The notes under the pieces: generated by a model
Told to the model about the DNA's origin: nothing
Seen by the model: only the letters and a program-made list of their open reading frames with translations
Databases searched by the model: none
Program-made: the position numbers and the translations under genes
Shown: positions 34,038-43,549 of the stretch, one piece after another
Position numbering within the stretch: the first letter of the stretch is position 1
Layout of the letters: every line of letters starts with the position of its first letter
Assembly: GCA_002748155.1 (NCBI GenBank)
Contig: PDRO01000015.1
Coordinates: forward strand, 1 to 55,167
Source: Actinomycetales bacterium
Lineage (GTDB): Bacteria > Actinomycetota > Actinomycetes > Actinomycetales > Dermatophilaceae
Length of the DNA stretch: 55,167 nt
Direction: 5' to 3'

Positions 34038-34065
34038 GCGGTCTACGCCGATCCGGATCGGGATG
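34038..34065 (+). repeat. Captured accA3 fragment in the spacer between lipoprotein copies 1 and 2
   Basis: 28 nt beginning GCGGTCTACGCCG match 36982-37009 inside accA3 at 27 of 28 positions. The preceding CCTGCC...GCAGGG.TGGTTGC (about 34012-34039) matches the accA3 upstream region (about 36846-36870). The spacer thus joins two accA3-region segments that are about 110 nt apart in the intact gene. Confidence 0.85.
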
Positions 34066-34126
34066 GCCGTCGGGTTGGTTGCGGATGGCTCGTGCACGAC
34101 GGCCACGGTTGTGGTTTGGTGAAGTC

Positions 34127-35299
34127 ATGCGAGTGACGTGGCCTGGTGGGTCTCGGTTGCGGTGGCGGGTGCTGGTGGTGCCGCTGGTGTTGCTCGGATT
34201 GGGACTCACCTCCGGGTGCCTGGTGATCGACGGAATCGGACGTGACCGATCATCCGATGCGACGACGACGACGAACGTCAGGACCGGAGCTCCGACGTCC
34301 GCTGAGCCGGATACCGTCGACCCGACAACGCAACCGGACTTCCTGAGCGACCTGATCGACGACTACAACGCGCGCCACACCCGGGCGAACGAGGCATCGA
34401 AGCGGTTCGACCCGTCGTTGTGGTCGACTGCCGACACGGCCGGTGTGCTCGACCGTGACCTGTTCGTCACTCGCTACAACGAATTGGCGGCAGAGCTCGG
34501 GGTCGAACTGCTCGGCGGCGACAGTGAGCCGGGGGATTCTCGCTTTATCGCCGAGCGGCAGTTGACTGCGCCGGGCGAGAGCTACCCGCGGTGGGTGCTC
34601 GCTCGCCTGAGCACGGCAACTGACGAACCTCTGCCATCTGCGAGTCCGACGACTGCGGCATCGCCGGATTCATTTCCGGACGCGCAGTTCAGCGTGTTCG
34701 TCCAGTCCGGTTCGGGAGAGCCCTGGCTGGGGGCGGTGTCGGGACGGACCTGGAAGGCTGAGCTGCCACGTGGTCCAATCGGTGCTGTTGCGGCTGGTGA
34801 AGATCTGGAGCGGGCCACCGAAGCAGCTGGGTGGGTACGCGACTGGCTCGGCAAGTCGGAGCAAGTGCCCCTCGAAGATCAACTCGTCACGACGTACCGG
34901 AGAAACATCGCCGCAGAGGCGGACGGCACGGTCCATGGAGAACTTGGCTGTAGCGCCTACCGCCCTGCGGTGCATGGTGTGCCGGGAGCTCCGGCCGTTG
35001 ACAACGGAGTGTATGCGGCACGGGTCGGCGACACCCTGCTTGTGGCGGCTAGTTACCACTGCATCCGGCGATTCCCCTACGACACGCTCTCGTGGAACCC
35101 TCCTCTCGACCAACTCATGGGCGGCAAGGAGCTGAAGCCGCACCCGTTGGTTGTCCATATCCTGTTCACCCGAGCCGACGATGGCACGGTCCGCCTTATC
35201 GGAGCTGGTGGCGGGAAGGTATTGCCGGATGGGGTCGACTCAGGCGTTGACCATCTGGAAACGTCCGAGGCGGCGACCAATCCGCCCGCTGGAGCCTGA
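34127..35299 (+). CDS. Tandem lipoprotein paralogue 2, function unknown
   Basis: 390 residues, same architecture as paralogue 1: signal peptide, LTSGC lipobox, acidic linker, unknown body with the same two cysteines. It differs most in the stretch GAVSGRTWKAELP...ATEAAGWVRDWLGKSEQVPLEDQL, where copies 1 and 3 agree with each other. ATG 34127 is placed by alignment to the other copies (GAAGTC-ATG). Confidence 0.85.
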   Translation: MRVTWPGGSRLRWRVLVVPLVLLGLGLTSGCLVIDGIGRDRSSDATTTTNVRTGAPTSAEPDTVDPTTQPDFLSDLIDDYNARHTRANEASKRFDPSLWSTADTAGVLDRDLFVTRYNELAAELGVELLGGDSEPGDSRFIAERQLTAPGESYPRWVLARLSTATDEPLPSASPTTAASPDSFPDAQFSVFVQSGSGEPWLGAVSGRTWKAELPRGPIGAVAAGEDLERATEAAGWVRDWLGKSEQVPLEDQLVTTYRRNIAAEADGTVHGELGCSAYRPAVHGVPGAPAVDNGVYAARVGDTLLVAASYHCIRRFPYDTLSWNPPLDQLMGGKELKPHPLVVHILFTRADDGTVRLIGAGGGKVLPDGVDSGVDHLETSEAATNPPAGA

Positions 35300-35356
35300 G
35301 CGAGCGGCCTGCGCGAGTGTCCCGGACCGGCCTGCCCGTCTACAGCGGGGATGGTT

Positions 35357-35384
35357 GCGGTCTACGCCGACCCGGATCGGGACG
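35357..35384 (+). repeat. Captured accA3 fragment in the spacer between lipoprotein copies 2 and 3
   Basis: 28 nt matching 36982-37009 at 27 of 28 positions, at a position equivalent to the fragment at 34038-34065 and with the same upstream junction. Confidence 0.85.
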
Positions 35385-35445
35385 GCAGTTGGGTTGGCGG
35401 TGGATGACTCGTGCACGATGGCCACGATTGTGGTTCGGTGAGATC

Positions 35446-36621
35446 ATGCGAGTGACATTGCCTGGTGGGGTTGGGTCTCGATTGCGGTGGCCGATGCTGG
35501 TGGTGCCGCTGGTGTTGCTCGGGTTGGTGCTCACCTCCGGATGCCTGGTGATCGACGGAATCGGACGTGACCGATCATCCGATTCGACGACGACGAACGA
35601 CAGGTCGGCAGCTCCGACGTCCGCCAAGTCAGATGCCGTCGACCCGACAGCGCAACCGGGCTTCCTGAACGACCTGATCGACGACTACAACGCGCGTAAC
35701 ACTCCGGCGATCGAGGCATCGAAGCGGTTCGACCCGTCGTTGTGGCCGACTGCCGACACGGCCGGCGTGCTCGACCGTGACCTGTTCGAGACTCGTTACA
35801 ACGAGTTGGCGGCGGGACTCGGGCTCGAGCCCCTCGGCGGCGACAGTGGGCCGGGAGAGTTCCGCTTTGTCGCCGAGCGGCAGTTGACTGCGCCGGGCGA
35901 GAGCTACCCACGGTGGGTGCTGGCCCACGTGAGCACGACGACTGGCCAACCTCTGCCGTCGGCGAGTCCGACGACTGCGGCGTCGCCGGACTCGCCGCTG
36001 GACGCGTATTTTGCTGTGTTCGTCCAGTCGGGTCCGGGAGAACCCTGGCTGATGGCGGTGTCGGGATGGACTTGGATGGCTGAGCTGCCACGTGGTCCCA
36101 TCGGCACTGTTGCGGCCGGTGAAGACCTGGAACGGGCCTCCGTCGCAGCTCTACAGGTGCGCAACTGGCTTGGCGGGTCGGACAGGGTGACTCTCGATGA
36201 TCAACTTCTCACGGAGTACCGGAGCAGCATCCTCACGGAGGCAGACGGCACGGCGCACGGAGAGCTTGGCTGTAGCGCCTACCGCCCTGCGGTGCATGGC
36301 GTGCCGGGATCTCCGGCCGCTGACAACGGAGTGTATGCGGCACGTGCCGGCGACACCCTGCTTGTTGCGGCCAGCTATCACTGCATCCGGCGATTTCCCG
36401 ACAACGCGCTCTCGTGGAACCCTCCTCTCGACCAACTCATGGGCGACAAGGAGCTCAAGCCGCACCCGTGGGTCATCCATATCCTGTTCACCCGGGCCGA
36501 CGATGGCACGGTCCGTCTTATCGGCCGGGGTGGGGGGATGGTGTTGCCGGAAGGGGCCCACTCGGGCGCTGATCAGCCGGGAACCTCCGAGCCGGTGACC
36601 AGTCCGCTCGCTGGAATCTAA
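35446..36621 (+). CDS. Tandem lipoprotein paralogue 3, function unknown
   Basis: 391 residues, same architecture. The N-terminal half follows copy 2 (VTLPGG, LVIDG, DRDLF.TRYNELAA, LGGDS.PG, TTAASPDS). From PLDAYFAVFVQSGPGEPWLM onward it follows copy 1 (WTWMAELP, RASVAALQVRNWLGGSD, YRSSILTEADG). Near the end it alternates again (KELKPHP as in 2, WVIHILF as in 1). The mosaic suggests gene conversion among the three. Longer in-frame starts upstream fall in spacer sequence. Confidence 0.85.
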   Translation: MRVTLPGGVGSRLRWPMLVVPLVLLGLVLTSGCLVIDGIGRDRSSDSTTTNDRSAAPTSAKSDAVDPTAQPGFLNDLIDDYNARNTPAIEASKRFDPSLWPTADTAGVLDRDLFETRYNELAAGLGLEPLGGDSGPGEFRFVAERQLTAPGESYPRWVLAHVSTTTGQPLPSASPTTAASPDSPLDAYFAVFVQSGPGEPWLMAVSGWTWMAELPRGPIGTVAAGEDLERASVAALQVRNWLGGSDRVTLDDQLLTEYRSSILTEADGTAHGELGCSAYRPAVHGVPGSPAADNGVYAARAGDTLLVAASYHCIRRFPDNALSWNPPLDQLMGDKELKPHPWVIHILFTRADDGTVRLIGRGGGMVLPEGAHSGADQPGTSEPVTSPLAGI

Positions 36622-36888
36622 GCGAGTAGCGCCCTGCGAGCCTTCCGGGCCAGGCTGCTGATGATCGTCCACAGCCGGGACGAACTCTCTGGGCTGCATA
36701 TCGACTTGGCCCGGACCGGCCTCCGCTTCCTGCTCGAAGCGGTGATGCCCCGGCTGGTTCATGACCTCGCAGCTGCCAGGGCGTGAGGCGTGCGCCGGGC
36801 AAGTTCGAACGGCGTACGTGAGCGAGGACTCACTGAGCAGTGTCTGCCTGCCCACAGCAGGGTTGGTTGCTGACGATAAGCTCCGCCC

Positions 36889-38673
36889 ATGGCGAAGATC
36901 TCAAAGGTGCTGATCGCGAACCGCGGCGAGATCGCCGTGCGAATCGCCCGTGCATGCAAGGACTCCGGTATCGGCTCGGTGGCGGTCTACGCCGACCCGG
37001 ATCGGGATGCGCTCCATGTCAAGGTCGCCGACGAGGCATACGCCCTCAATGGCGCGACCCCGGGGGACTCCTACCTTGTGCAGGAGAAGCTGCTGGCGAT
37101 CGCCGAGCAGTCCGGGGCGGACGCCGTCCACCCCGGCTATGGCTTCCTCGCCGAGAACGCCCACTTTGCCGAGGCGGTCATCAACGCCGGCCTGGTGTGG
37201 ATCGGTCCCGGCCCCGAGGCGATCGACGGGCTCGGCGACAAGGTCAAAGCCCGGCATATCGCACTCCGAGCCGACGCGCCGCTGGTGCCTGGCACATCCG
37301 ATCCGGTCGACGGCCCAGACGAGGTGATCGCCTTCGCCGAGGAGCACGGCCTTCCGGTCGCGATTAAGGCCGCCTACGGTGGCGGCGGGCGTGGACTCAA
37401 AGTCGCCCGCGAGATGGACGAGATCGCGGAGCTCTACGAATCGGCGGTGCGTGAAGCGGTGACCGCATTCGGTCGGGGCGAGTGCTTCGTCGAGCGCTTC
37501 CTCGACCGGCCCCGGCACGTCGAGACCCAGTGCTTGGCTGACGAACACGGCAACGTCGTCGTCGTTTCTACCCGGGACTGTTCGTTGCAGCGCCGTAACC
37601 AGAAACTCGTCGAGGAGGCTCCTGCCCCGTTCCTCACCGAGAGTCAGCACCGCGAACTGGTGCGGGCGTCCAAGGCGATCCTCACCGAGGCCGGCTACGT
37701 CGGCGCCGGCACTTGTGAGTTCCTCGTCGGTCCGGCCGGTGATATCTCCTTCCTTGAAGTGAACACCCGGCTGCAGGTCGAGCACCCGGTCACCGAAGAG
37801 GTCACCGGTGTCGACCTGGTTCGTGAGCAGTTGCGCATCGCGCAGGGTGAAGTACTGGGTTTCGGCGACCCGGTGCCCCACGCCCACTCGATCGAGTTCC
37901 GGATCAACGGTGAAGACGCCGGGCGGGGTTTCCTCCCGGCTCCTGGCACCGTGACGGCGATGACCGTTCCGCAGGGCCCTGGCGTGCGGTGGGATGCCGG
38001 CATCGTCGAAGGTGACACCGTTGCCGGGGCCTTCGACTCGATGATCGCCAAACTCATCGTGACCGGCCGTGACCGTCAACAAGCGATCGAACGTTCGCGG
38101 CGGGCGCTTGCCGAGCTGCACGTCGATGGCATGCCGACGGTTGTGCCTTTCCACCGAGCCGTGGTCGCTGATCCCGCCTTCGCCCCGGAGGATCCTGAAG
38201 CTGCTTTCACCGTCCACACCCGGTGGATCGAGACCGAATTCGACAACACCATCGCGCCCTACGACGGTGAGCCGGGCGCGGCAGCCGAGCCGGAGGAACG
38301 GCAGAAGGTCCTCGTCGAAGTCGGTGGCAAACGCATCGAGGTCAGCCTGCCGGCCGGATTGAGCTTCGGCGGCGGGGGTGGCGGCGGCGGTGCCCCCACC
38401 CGCAAGGCCGCACCGAAGCGTTCATCGGCAAGCAAGGGTGGCGCAGCCGCTTCGGGCGACGCCGTGACTGCACCGATGCAGGGCACCATCGTCAAGATCG
38501 CGGTCGAGGAGGGTGAGAACGTCTCCGAAGGCGACGCGATCGTCGTGCTCGAAGCGATGAAGATGGAACAGCCGATCAAAGCGCACAAGTCCGGTATCAT
38601 CCACGGGCTCACGGCCACGGTCGGTGAGACGGTCACCAGCGGCACGGTGTTGGCGGAGATCAAGGACGAGTAG
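36889..38673 (+). CDS. accA3: Acyl-CoA carboxylase alpha subunit (biotin carboxylase plus BCCP)
   Basis: 594 residues. An ATP-grasp biotin carboxylase ([73 protein letters not shown]) is followed by a Gly/Ala/Pro linker with a run of glycines (about 493-500), then a biotinyl domain with EAMKMEQPI. It carboxylates biotin for acetyl- or propionyl-CoA carboxylase; the beta subunit is not in view. ATG 36889 is the only sensible start. Fragments of its 5' region were copied into the lipoprotein spacers. Confidence 0.96.
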   Translation: MAKISKVLIANRGEIAVRIARACKDSGIGSVAVYADPDRDALHVKVADEAYALNGATPGDSYLVQEKLLAIAEQSGADAVHPGYGFLAENAHFAEAVINAGLVWIGPGPEAIDGLGDKVKARHIALRADAPLVPGTSDPVDGPDEVIAFAEEHGLPVAIKAAYGGGGRGLKVAREMDEIAELYESAVREAVTAFGRGECFVERFLDRPRHVETQCLADEHGNVVVVSTRDCSLQRRNQKLVEEAPAPFLTESQHRELVRASKAILTEAGYVGAGTCEFLVGPAGDISFLEVNTRLQVEHPVTEEVTGVDLVREQLRIAQGEVLGFGDPVPHAHSIEFRINGEDAGRGFLPAPGTVTAMTVPQGPGVRWDAGIVEGDTVAGAFDSMIAKLIVTGRDRQQAIERSRRALAELHVDGMPTVVPFHRAVVADPAFAPEDPEAAFTVHTRWIETEFDNTIAPYDGEPGAAAEPEERQKVLVEVGGKRIEVSLPAGLSFGGGGGGGGAPTRKAAPKRSSASKGGAAASGDAVTAPMQGTIVKIAVEEGENVSEGDAIVVLEAMKMEQPIKAHKSGIIHGLTATVGETVTSGTVLAEIKDE

Positions 38674-38719
38674 TTCCGGGGAGACGCAAGCCCCGCGGCG
38701 AGCGGGAACTCGCGGCCTC

Positions 38720-38740
38720 AGCGTCGAGCGCAACGACGCT
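38720..38740 (+). terminator. Possible terminator after accA3
   Basis: AGCGTCG (38720-38726) pairs with CGACGCT (38734-38740) across a 7-nt loop, 46 nt past the stop. Short stem without U-tract. Confidence 0.4.
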
Positions 38741-38854
38741 GTCGTCCGAGAGTCGATGCTGTCGCCAACGATCCGCCCGAGTAGACGTCCGTGACGGCGC
38801 ACCTGGACAGCGTGCCCTCACTGGTGAGGTGTTCGGCAATGTGTCGGTCAGTCA

Positions 38855-38960
38855 GACGCTGGTGGGGCGCTTAGCGGTGACGTCACGGTCGATGAGGTTG
38901 TCGCTGATCAGGCGGTACCCGAACTCCGGGTCGTCGTGAGAAGGCAGCGGAGAAGACGAG
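38855..38960 (-). pseudogene. IS3-family transposase (OrfB) relic
   Basis: On the minus strand the translation SHDDPEFGYRLISDNLIDR resembles the conserved N-terminal part of IS3-family OrfB (DDPEYGYRFIADEL). It then reads DVTAKRPTSV and stops. No DDE domain or inverted repeats are visible. A longer open frame across this area (38852-39457) merges with unrelated antisense sequence and is not a gene. Confidence 0.55.
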
Positions 38961-39044
38961 AAACCGGCAACAGGATGGGCAGGGAGCGGGTTCGCCGGAT
39001 CACCGAGAAGGTGGGGTAGGACATGCAGGCGTGGTCCTAGTGGG

Positions 39045-39425
39045 CCGGCACCAGCGGCGGCGAGTCGGCCACGTTCTGGCTCTCGGTGCTCACCGATCGC
39101 CGGGACCGTGGTGTGTGGCGGGCTGACGGGCCTGCCACACTCGGTCGCAACCGTGTTCCCGACGGCGATCGTGCAGACCTGTGTCATCCACGTGATCCGC
39201 GTCAGCTTCCGGTACGGGTCCACGACGTACTGGGAGGCGCTGGTCCCAGACACGCGCGTGATCTCCACCGCCTTCTCGGCCAAGGCCGCCTCGGCCGCCT
39301 TCGATGAGCTGGAAGACTGGAAGAGACGTGGGCACGCCCTACCCGGCGATCCCCAAGCTCTGACGCGAAGCACCGGAGGTGTTTGTGCCGTTCCTGGACG
39401 ACGACGTCGAGATACGAGGGACCGA
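39045..39425 (+). pseudogene. IS256-family (mutator-type) transposase relic
   Basis: ESATFWLSVLTDRRDRG (about 39060-39110) matches IS256-type FWLSVLTDLKNRG. After a frameshift or deletion, VVCGGLTGLPHSVATVFPTA, IVQTCVIHVIR and FRYGS (39105-39225) match the catalytic core. AFDELEDW follows, and in another frame VFVPFLDDDVEIR (about 39380-39420). Frame changes and missing ends make it inactive. 39430-39700 shows nothing I can name. Confidence 0.8.
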
Positions 39426-39702
39426 GAGTCGGACCGCCAATCCACCGGAGCCACCAAGGGCGATCAAGACTCAGCCACACCCGCCCCTCCCGGGCCACCC
39501 ACCACTTACGCGTCGAGGTTAGGGAGACGGCGACAACTCGGCGGATGTCAGCACGTCCGGCACGGGATGGCATGGCGCACGTAGCGGCGCTGACCGCGTT
39601 GTCCGACGCACTCGGCGCATACGACACCCTCACGCAAGCACGCCACCAGGTGATCGTCAACACCATAAGCTCGTCCGTTTGGCGAGGCCGACCAGATGAA
39701 CA

Positions 39703-40578
39703 TCAGGACTCTCCGATCGGGATCTTTCCGAAGGAACCTCCGGCTGATCCGCTCGGTGCCCTGGATCGCCGCTGCAGCCCGGAATCGGTTGCCACGATGA
39801 GAATCGAGATCCAGGCGAGCACGACCATCGCCGACCACCACGGGCCAAGAGGATTCGAGGCGAATACCGCGCTGTCTGAAGAAACCGTAAAAGCGTTCGC
39901 AGCCGTGAACGGCAGAAGGTGCGGAATCCAGGCCACCCACCCGTCGGCGCCACTGATAGTCGTGGCCGTTCGGATTGCCGGTTCAACCACCCAGGCCAGC
40001 GCCAATGTCGCGACCGAGCTTATGACAGTTGACCGGGAAATCAGGGCTATCAACGCCGTCAGGACGGCCCACGCGACCGTCTTAGCCGCTTGCGCTAGGA
40101 TGATCGCTATCAATACTCCTAGACCCACGTCGGGACGCTGCGAATTATAGACCGTCACGATGAGCACTAGGGCCAGCAGCCCCCCAAGCAGCGCCGCGAC
40201 GAACGCGAACGCGACGACGACGGCAACCTTAGCCGCGGCGGCCCACCGTCTGTTGGGCTGGTGCAAGCACGTCAGATCCCAAGCCCCGGGGAAACGGAAA
40301 TCCGCGCCGACGAACACTGCCGCCGCAATCGAAACGACCATCAACAAAGACTGCGGGCCAGCGACTACGAGCCTAACGACGTCACCCTCTCTGTACGGAT
40401 CAGTCTGCATAGGGTCGTACGCCAGGTACGCCGCGACGGCGGCCATGGCAATTGCCTGGACGACCAGCCCAGCGCCGACCAGCCACCGTAGCGACCGCTG
40501 CGTCAATGCCCGCCTGGCCTCCCACTGCCATGCGGAAGCCATGACGGACGGACGGTGCTCTTCTTGACGGTTCGTCAT
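39703..40578 (-). CDS. ABC-2-type transporter permease of the bacteriocin cluster
   Basis: 291 residues with about six hydrophobic segments (LVGAGLVVQAIAMAAVAAYLAY, SLLMVVSIAAAVFVGADF, VAVVVAFAFVAALLGGLLAL, and others). Its 5' end overlaps the ATPase gene by four bases (40575-40578), so the two form one exporter. By analogy with the second transporter of AS-48-type clusters (EFGH) it may give self-immunity or export; this is inference. It is the last gene of the operon. Confidence 0.8.
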   Translation of the reverse strand: MTNRQEEHRPSVMASAWQWEARRALTQRSLRWLVGAGLVVQAIAMAAVAAYLAYDPMQTDPYREGDVVRLVVAGPQSLLMVVSIAAAVFVGADFRFPGAWDLTCLHQPNRRWAAAAKVAVVVAFAFVAALLGGLLALVLIVTVYNSQRPDVGLGVLIAIILAQAAKTVAWAVLTALIALISRSTVISSVATLALAWVVEPAIRTATTISGADGWVAWIPHLLPFTAANAFTVSSDSAVFASNPLGPWWSAMVVLAWISILIVATDSGLQRRSRAPSGSAGGSFGKIPIGES

Positions 40579-41456
40579 GATTGCACAATCTCCAAGTATG
40601 CGGCTTCGAGCGAGGCAGGGACGGGAATGACCTCGGCGATCTCGACGTCACCCGTTCTCGCAACATCACGTACTGCTGGCTCGCTTATCCCGTCGACCCT
40701 AAGCCGGTCACCCAGATCGGGAGTCGCCCGCGCGCCCAAGTCGGTCAAGTATCGGGCAAGCCGGAGCGGTGAGCTGCAGAGGATCAGCAGAGTTGTCCGG
40801 GTTGCTTGGGCGGCGATCTGCTGTGGTGGTCCCTGCATCAAGAGCTTTCCCTGCGAGATCATCAAGACGTCGTCCGCGATGACCTCGATCTCGCTGATGA
40901 GGTGAGATGAGATGAGAACGCACCCGCCGTCGAAGGCATGTGCCCGCAACGACCGGCCGAGCCATTGCACCGCATGGGGATCCAAACCGTTCGTGGGCTC
41001 ATCGAGCACAAGGTGCGTAGGACGCGGCAGCAAAGCCGTCGCCAGAGCCAAACGCTGCCGCATACCCAATGAGAGGGCCTTCACGCGCAGGTTGCTCGCC
41101 TCGGACAGTCCGACCGTCTCCAGGACCTCGGCTACGCGTCTCCGGCTCGTCCCCGTCGCCGCGGCGGCCGCCCCCAGGTGATCCTTCACCCGCGCACCTG
41201 GCCACATTCCCCCAGTGTCCAGGACAGCCCCGACCGATCGCGTAGGGATCGTGAGGTCCAAATACCGAACGCCGTTGAACGTCACGTGCCCCGGCCCGTC
41301 ATCCAGACCTAGCGCACGGCGCAGCAAGGTCGACTTCCCTGAACCGTTCGGTCCGATCAGGCCCGCCACCGATCCGGATGGGACCGTGAAGCTCACGTCG
41401 AACAATGCCCGTCGGCCTCCGTATGTATGGGTCACATTGCACACGTCGATGGTCAT
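40575..41456 (-). CDS. ABC transporter ATPase of the bacteriocin cluster (intact signature)
   Basis: 293 residues. Walker A LIGPNGSGKSTLLRRALG, signature LSLGMRQRLALATALL, Walker B HLVLDEPTNGLDPHAV and the switch His in LISSHLISEIE, then a C-terminal extension as in BcrA/NatA-type drug and bacteriocin exporters. ATG 41456 (MTIDVCNVTHTYGGRRAL) fits the family start; the longer open frame upstream overlaps the next ATPase gene. It pairs with the permease that follows. Confidence 0.9.
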   Translation of the reverse strand: MTIDVCNVTHTYGGRRALFDVSFTVPSGSVAGLIGPNGSGKSTLLRRALGLDDGPGHVTFNGVRYLDLTIPTRSVGAVLDTGGMWPGARVKDHLGAAAAATGTSRRRVAEVLETVGLSEASNLRVKALSLGMRQRLALATALLPRPTHLVLDEPTNGLDPHAVQWLGRSLRAHAFDGGCVLISSHLISEIEVIADDVLMISQGKLLMQGPPQQIAAQATRTTLLILCSSPLRLARYLTDLGARATPDLGDRLRVDGISEPAVRDVARTGDVEIAEVIPVPASLEAAYLEIVQS

Positions 41457-41461
41457 CGCGG

Positions 41462-42127
41462 CTACACCTCCAGTGCCTTCGTGGTGCTGACGACACCCAT
41501 TCCAAGACGAATCTCGCCACTGACAGTCAGACCCGCCGGCATCGTGTGAGTGACAAGCAGGACCAAGCCGCGTGCACCGAACTCGTTGATCTCGCTGGCC
41601 ACAATGGCTGAGGACGGCGCGTCTAGAGCCCCGAAGGGTTCGTCGATCAGAGCTACCTCGAACCGTCCTGGCGTGCACAGCAGCCACCACACTTTCGCCG
41701 CAGTCCCTGTCGATAGCGCGGCCACTTCATAGTCCAGCCAGTCGTTCAACCCCAGCTGCTCGGCGCGACGCGCGAGGGCCTCCACGGGGGTGCGTGACGC
41801 TCGAGCCGCGACCGTCAGGTGATCACGAACAGTCATCGCCGGGAACAGGGCGGGGTGAGCTCGTACTACCCGGCGACGCTCCTTGCCCTCGGCGGTCCGC
41901 GGGTCACTGCCGGCGACTTCGACACGTCCGGACGACACCGGCAGGTATCCGCTGCACACGTCCAGCAGAGTCGACTTGCCCACGCCGTTTGCGCCAGTAA
42001 GTCGGAACACCCCGAACCGCGGCAACGTCAGCGAGAGGTTGTCGAGGATGCGCGGCCCGGAGCCGTACCCAGCACTAACCCCGACAAGCCTGATCCCCGA
42101 ATTCCGAACGTGGTCGTAATCCACCAT
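41462..42127 (-). CDS. ABC ATPase of the bacteriocin cluster with degenerate signature
   Basis: 221 residues. Walker A LTGANGVGKSTLLDVCSG and Walker B VALIDEPFGALDAPSS are intact, with switch His in LLVTHTMPAG. The LSGGQ signature reads LSTGTAAKVWWLL. Size and place suit the As-48D-type ATPase that works with the large membrane protein. ATG 42127 gives a 100-nt overlap with the upstream gene; both frames look real there. Confidence 0.83.
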   Translation of the reverse strand: MVDYDHVRNSGIRLVGVSAGYGSGPRILDNLSLTLPRFGVFRLTGANGVGKSTLLDVCSGYLPVSSGRVEVAGSDPRTAEGKERRRVVRAHPALFPAMTVRDHLTVAARASRTPVEALARRAEQLGLNDWLDYEVAALSTGTAAKVWWLLCTPGRFEVALIDEPFGALDAPSSAIVASEINEFGARGLVLLVTHTMPAGLTVSGEIRLGMGVVSTTKALEV

Positions 42128-43533
42128 CCACCTCCGATCCCTATACACGCAGTCGCGACAGCCGCGACAATGACACCCAGACCTCCGGCGGCACAGAGCA
42201 CGTATGCCGCGACACCGGACAGCAAGCTCACGATCGCCGCCGGCAACGACAACCACCTCGTCCCGTCGACACCCTCACGACCGGGGAAACCAACATCAGC
42301 GACGAACGTGCTGGCCGCGACGTTCGCCGCGATGACAACCATGCCAATCTCGACATGCCCCACAGCTAGCCATGCGGCGAGACCGCATCCGATGCCGATG
42401 ATCAACGCAATGGCGACTAGCGGGCAGGCTAGGCCCAGCACCACAGCCCTTGGATGGGCCCCAAGTCCGACCAACGCGTCCCCCTGGCGGCGGAGCGTTG
42501 ACACCCCGGCGACCCCGACTGTGCTCTCGATCAACGCCAACGCCGAAAGCAGGCAGACCACGAACACAAGCCTCGGGGCGCCGGCCCAATCCGCCAAGAT
42601 GGGGCCGGTTCCGAGGAACACCGCGCAGATGCCCAGCCATGCCACCAACCATCGTCCCGCCAGCCGTCCGGCGCCGCTGGCAAGAATCTGACGACCACCA
42701 GCCAGCGCCACCCACGACCACACCGGGACCGGTCGGACCGGTCGTCTGGTCGTAACCCGGTCCGCGAGCACTACAAGCGCCCAGCGGCGCATTCGGCGAA
42801 CACCGGCCACCACCAGGACTCCCGTGAGCACTGTTAAAGCGCAACATGTTGCGATGAACCAGCGTTGGACCGACAGATCCCGCACCACCGAAGCAACGCC
42901 GGACGGCTGGATGACTTGCGCTCCGACCCTAGAAGCGACGATGACAACCGGCACCATGGACATCAGGGCGAGCAGCGACCCGACGCGACCGAACCGACGC
43001 CCAGGCACAGCGGCCATCGCCGCAGCCGCTAACGGGCCAAAACCGACCAGCAGCCACACGATCGTGACCAAGGCCCACGCCGAGGCTGGGACCATGTCGC
43101 TGACAGCAAGGAATACTCCGCCACCGGCCGCTGCTGCCACGGCAACCACTCGAATCACCGGGATTACTACCCAATACCAGAACACTGCCTCCACCGGCAG
43201 GTCAAGCGCCCGGAAAAACGGAAGCAGAGGGCTATTCGAGATGACGTCGCGACGTCGAGTGAACATCTCCCGCATGACCGAGGACACGGCCACGTATGAC
43301 AACAAGACCACATACAGCGTGACGACGTCGCGGCCTTGCAGCCGATCTTCCGCCAGGACAGCGTGTGCGACAAACTCGCCGACGCCGATTGTCACGACAA
43401 GCAACAGAATCATGGCAAGGCTCACAAGTCTTCGGAAGGTGCGCACTCGCATTTGCCAGCCCAACACGCGAAGCTGGTCGAACGCCGCGAGATCGCGGGC
43501 CACGCTCCACCGTGATGGCACCATCTCTCTCAC
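42028..43533 (-). CDS. Large multi-spanning membrane protein of the bacteriocin cluster
   Basis: 501 residues with about ten to twelve hydrophobic segments (LVSLAMILLLVVTIGVGEFVAH; VIRVVAVAAAAGGGVFLAV; ALVTIVWLLVGFGPLAAAAM; LVFVVCLLSALALIESTVGV; and others). I recognise no domain. In AS-48-type clusters a protein of about 560 residues (As-48B) with many membrane spans is required for production. Gene order and size support that role here, sequence similarity does not by itself. The start MREMVPSRWSVARDLAAFDQL at 43533 is 16 nt after the preceding gene. Confidence 0.75.
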   Translation of the reverse strand: MREMVPSRWSVARDLAAFDQLRVLGWQMRVRTFRRLVSLAMILLLVVTIGVGEFVAHAVLAEDRLQGRDVVTLYVVLLSYVAVSSVMREMFTRRRDVISNSPLLPFFRALDLPVEAVFWYWVVIPVIRVVAVAAAAGGGVFLAVSDMVPASAWALVTIVWLLVGFGPLAAAAMAAVPGRRFGRVGSLLALMSMVPVVIVASRVGAQVIQPSGVASVVRDLSVQRWFIATCCALTVLTGVLVVAGVRRMRRWALVVLADRVTTRRPVRPVPVWSWVALAGGRQILASGAGRLAGRWLVAWLGICAVFLGTGPILADWAGAPRLVFVVCLLSALALIESTVGVAGVSTLRRQGDALVGLGAHPRAVVLGLACPLVAIALIIGIGCGLAAWLAVGHVEIGMVVIAANVAASTFVADVGFPGREGVDGTRWLSLPAAIVSLLSGVAAYVLCAAGGLGVIVAAVATACIGIGGGWWITTTFGIRGSGLSGLVLGTAPGRASSTTSR

Positions 43534-43549
43534 CTGTTCGCCACTCTCC

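Noticed and set aside
38852..39457. Open frame of 201 codons on the minus strand as a gene
   Set aside because: Its C-terminal part is an IS3 OrfB relic and its middle is antisense to an IS256 relic; no ribosome site.
39430..39700. Several short open frames on both strands next to the permease gene
   Set aside because: No family resemblance, biased composition and no start signals; probably decayed mobile-element sequence.
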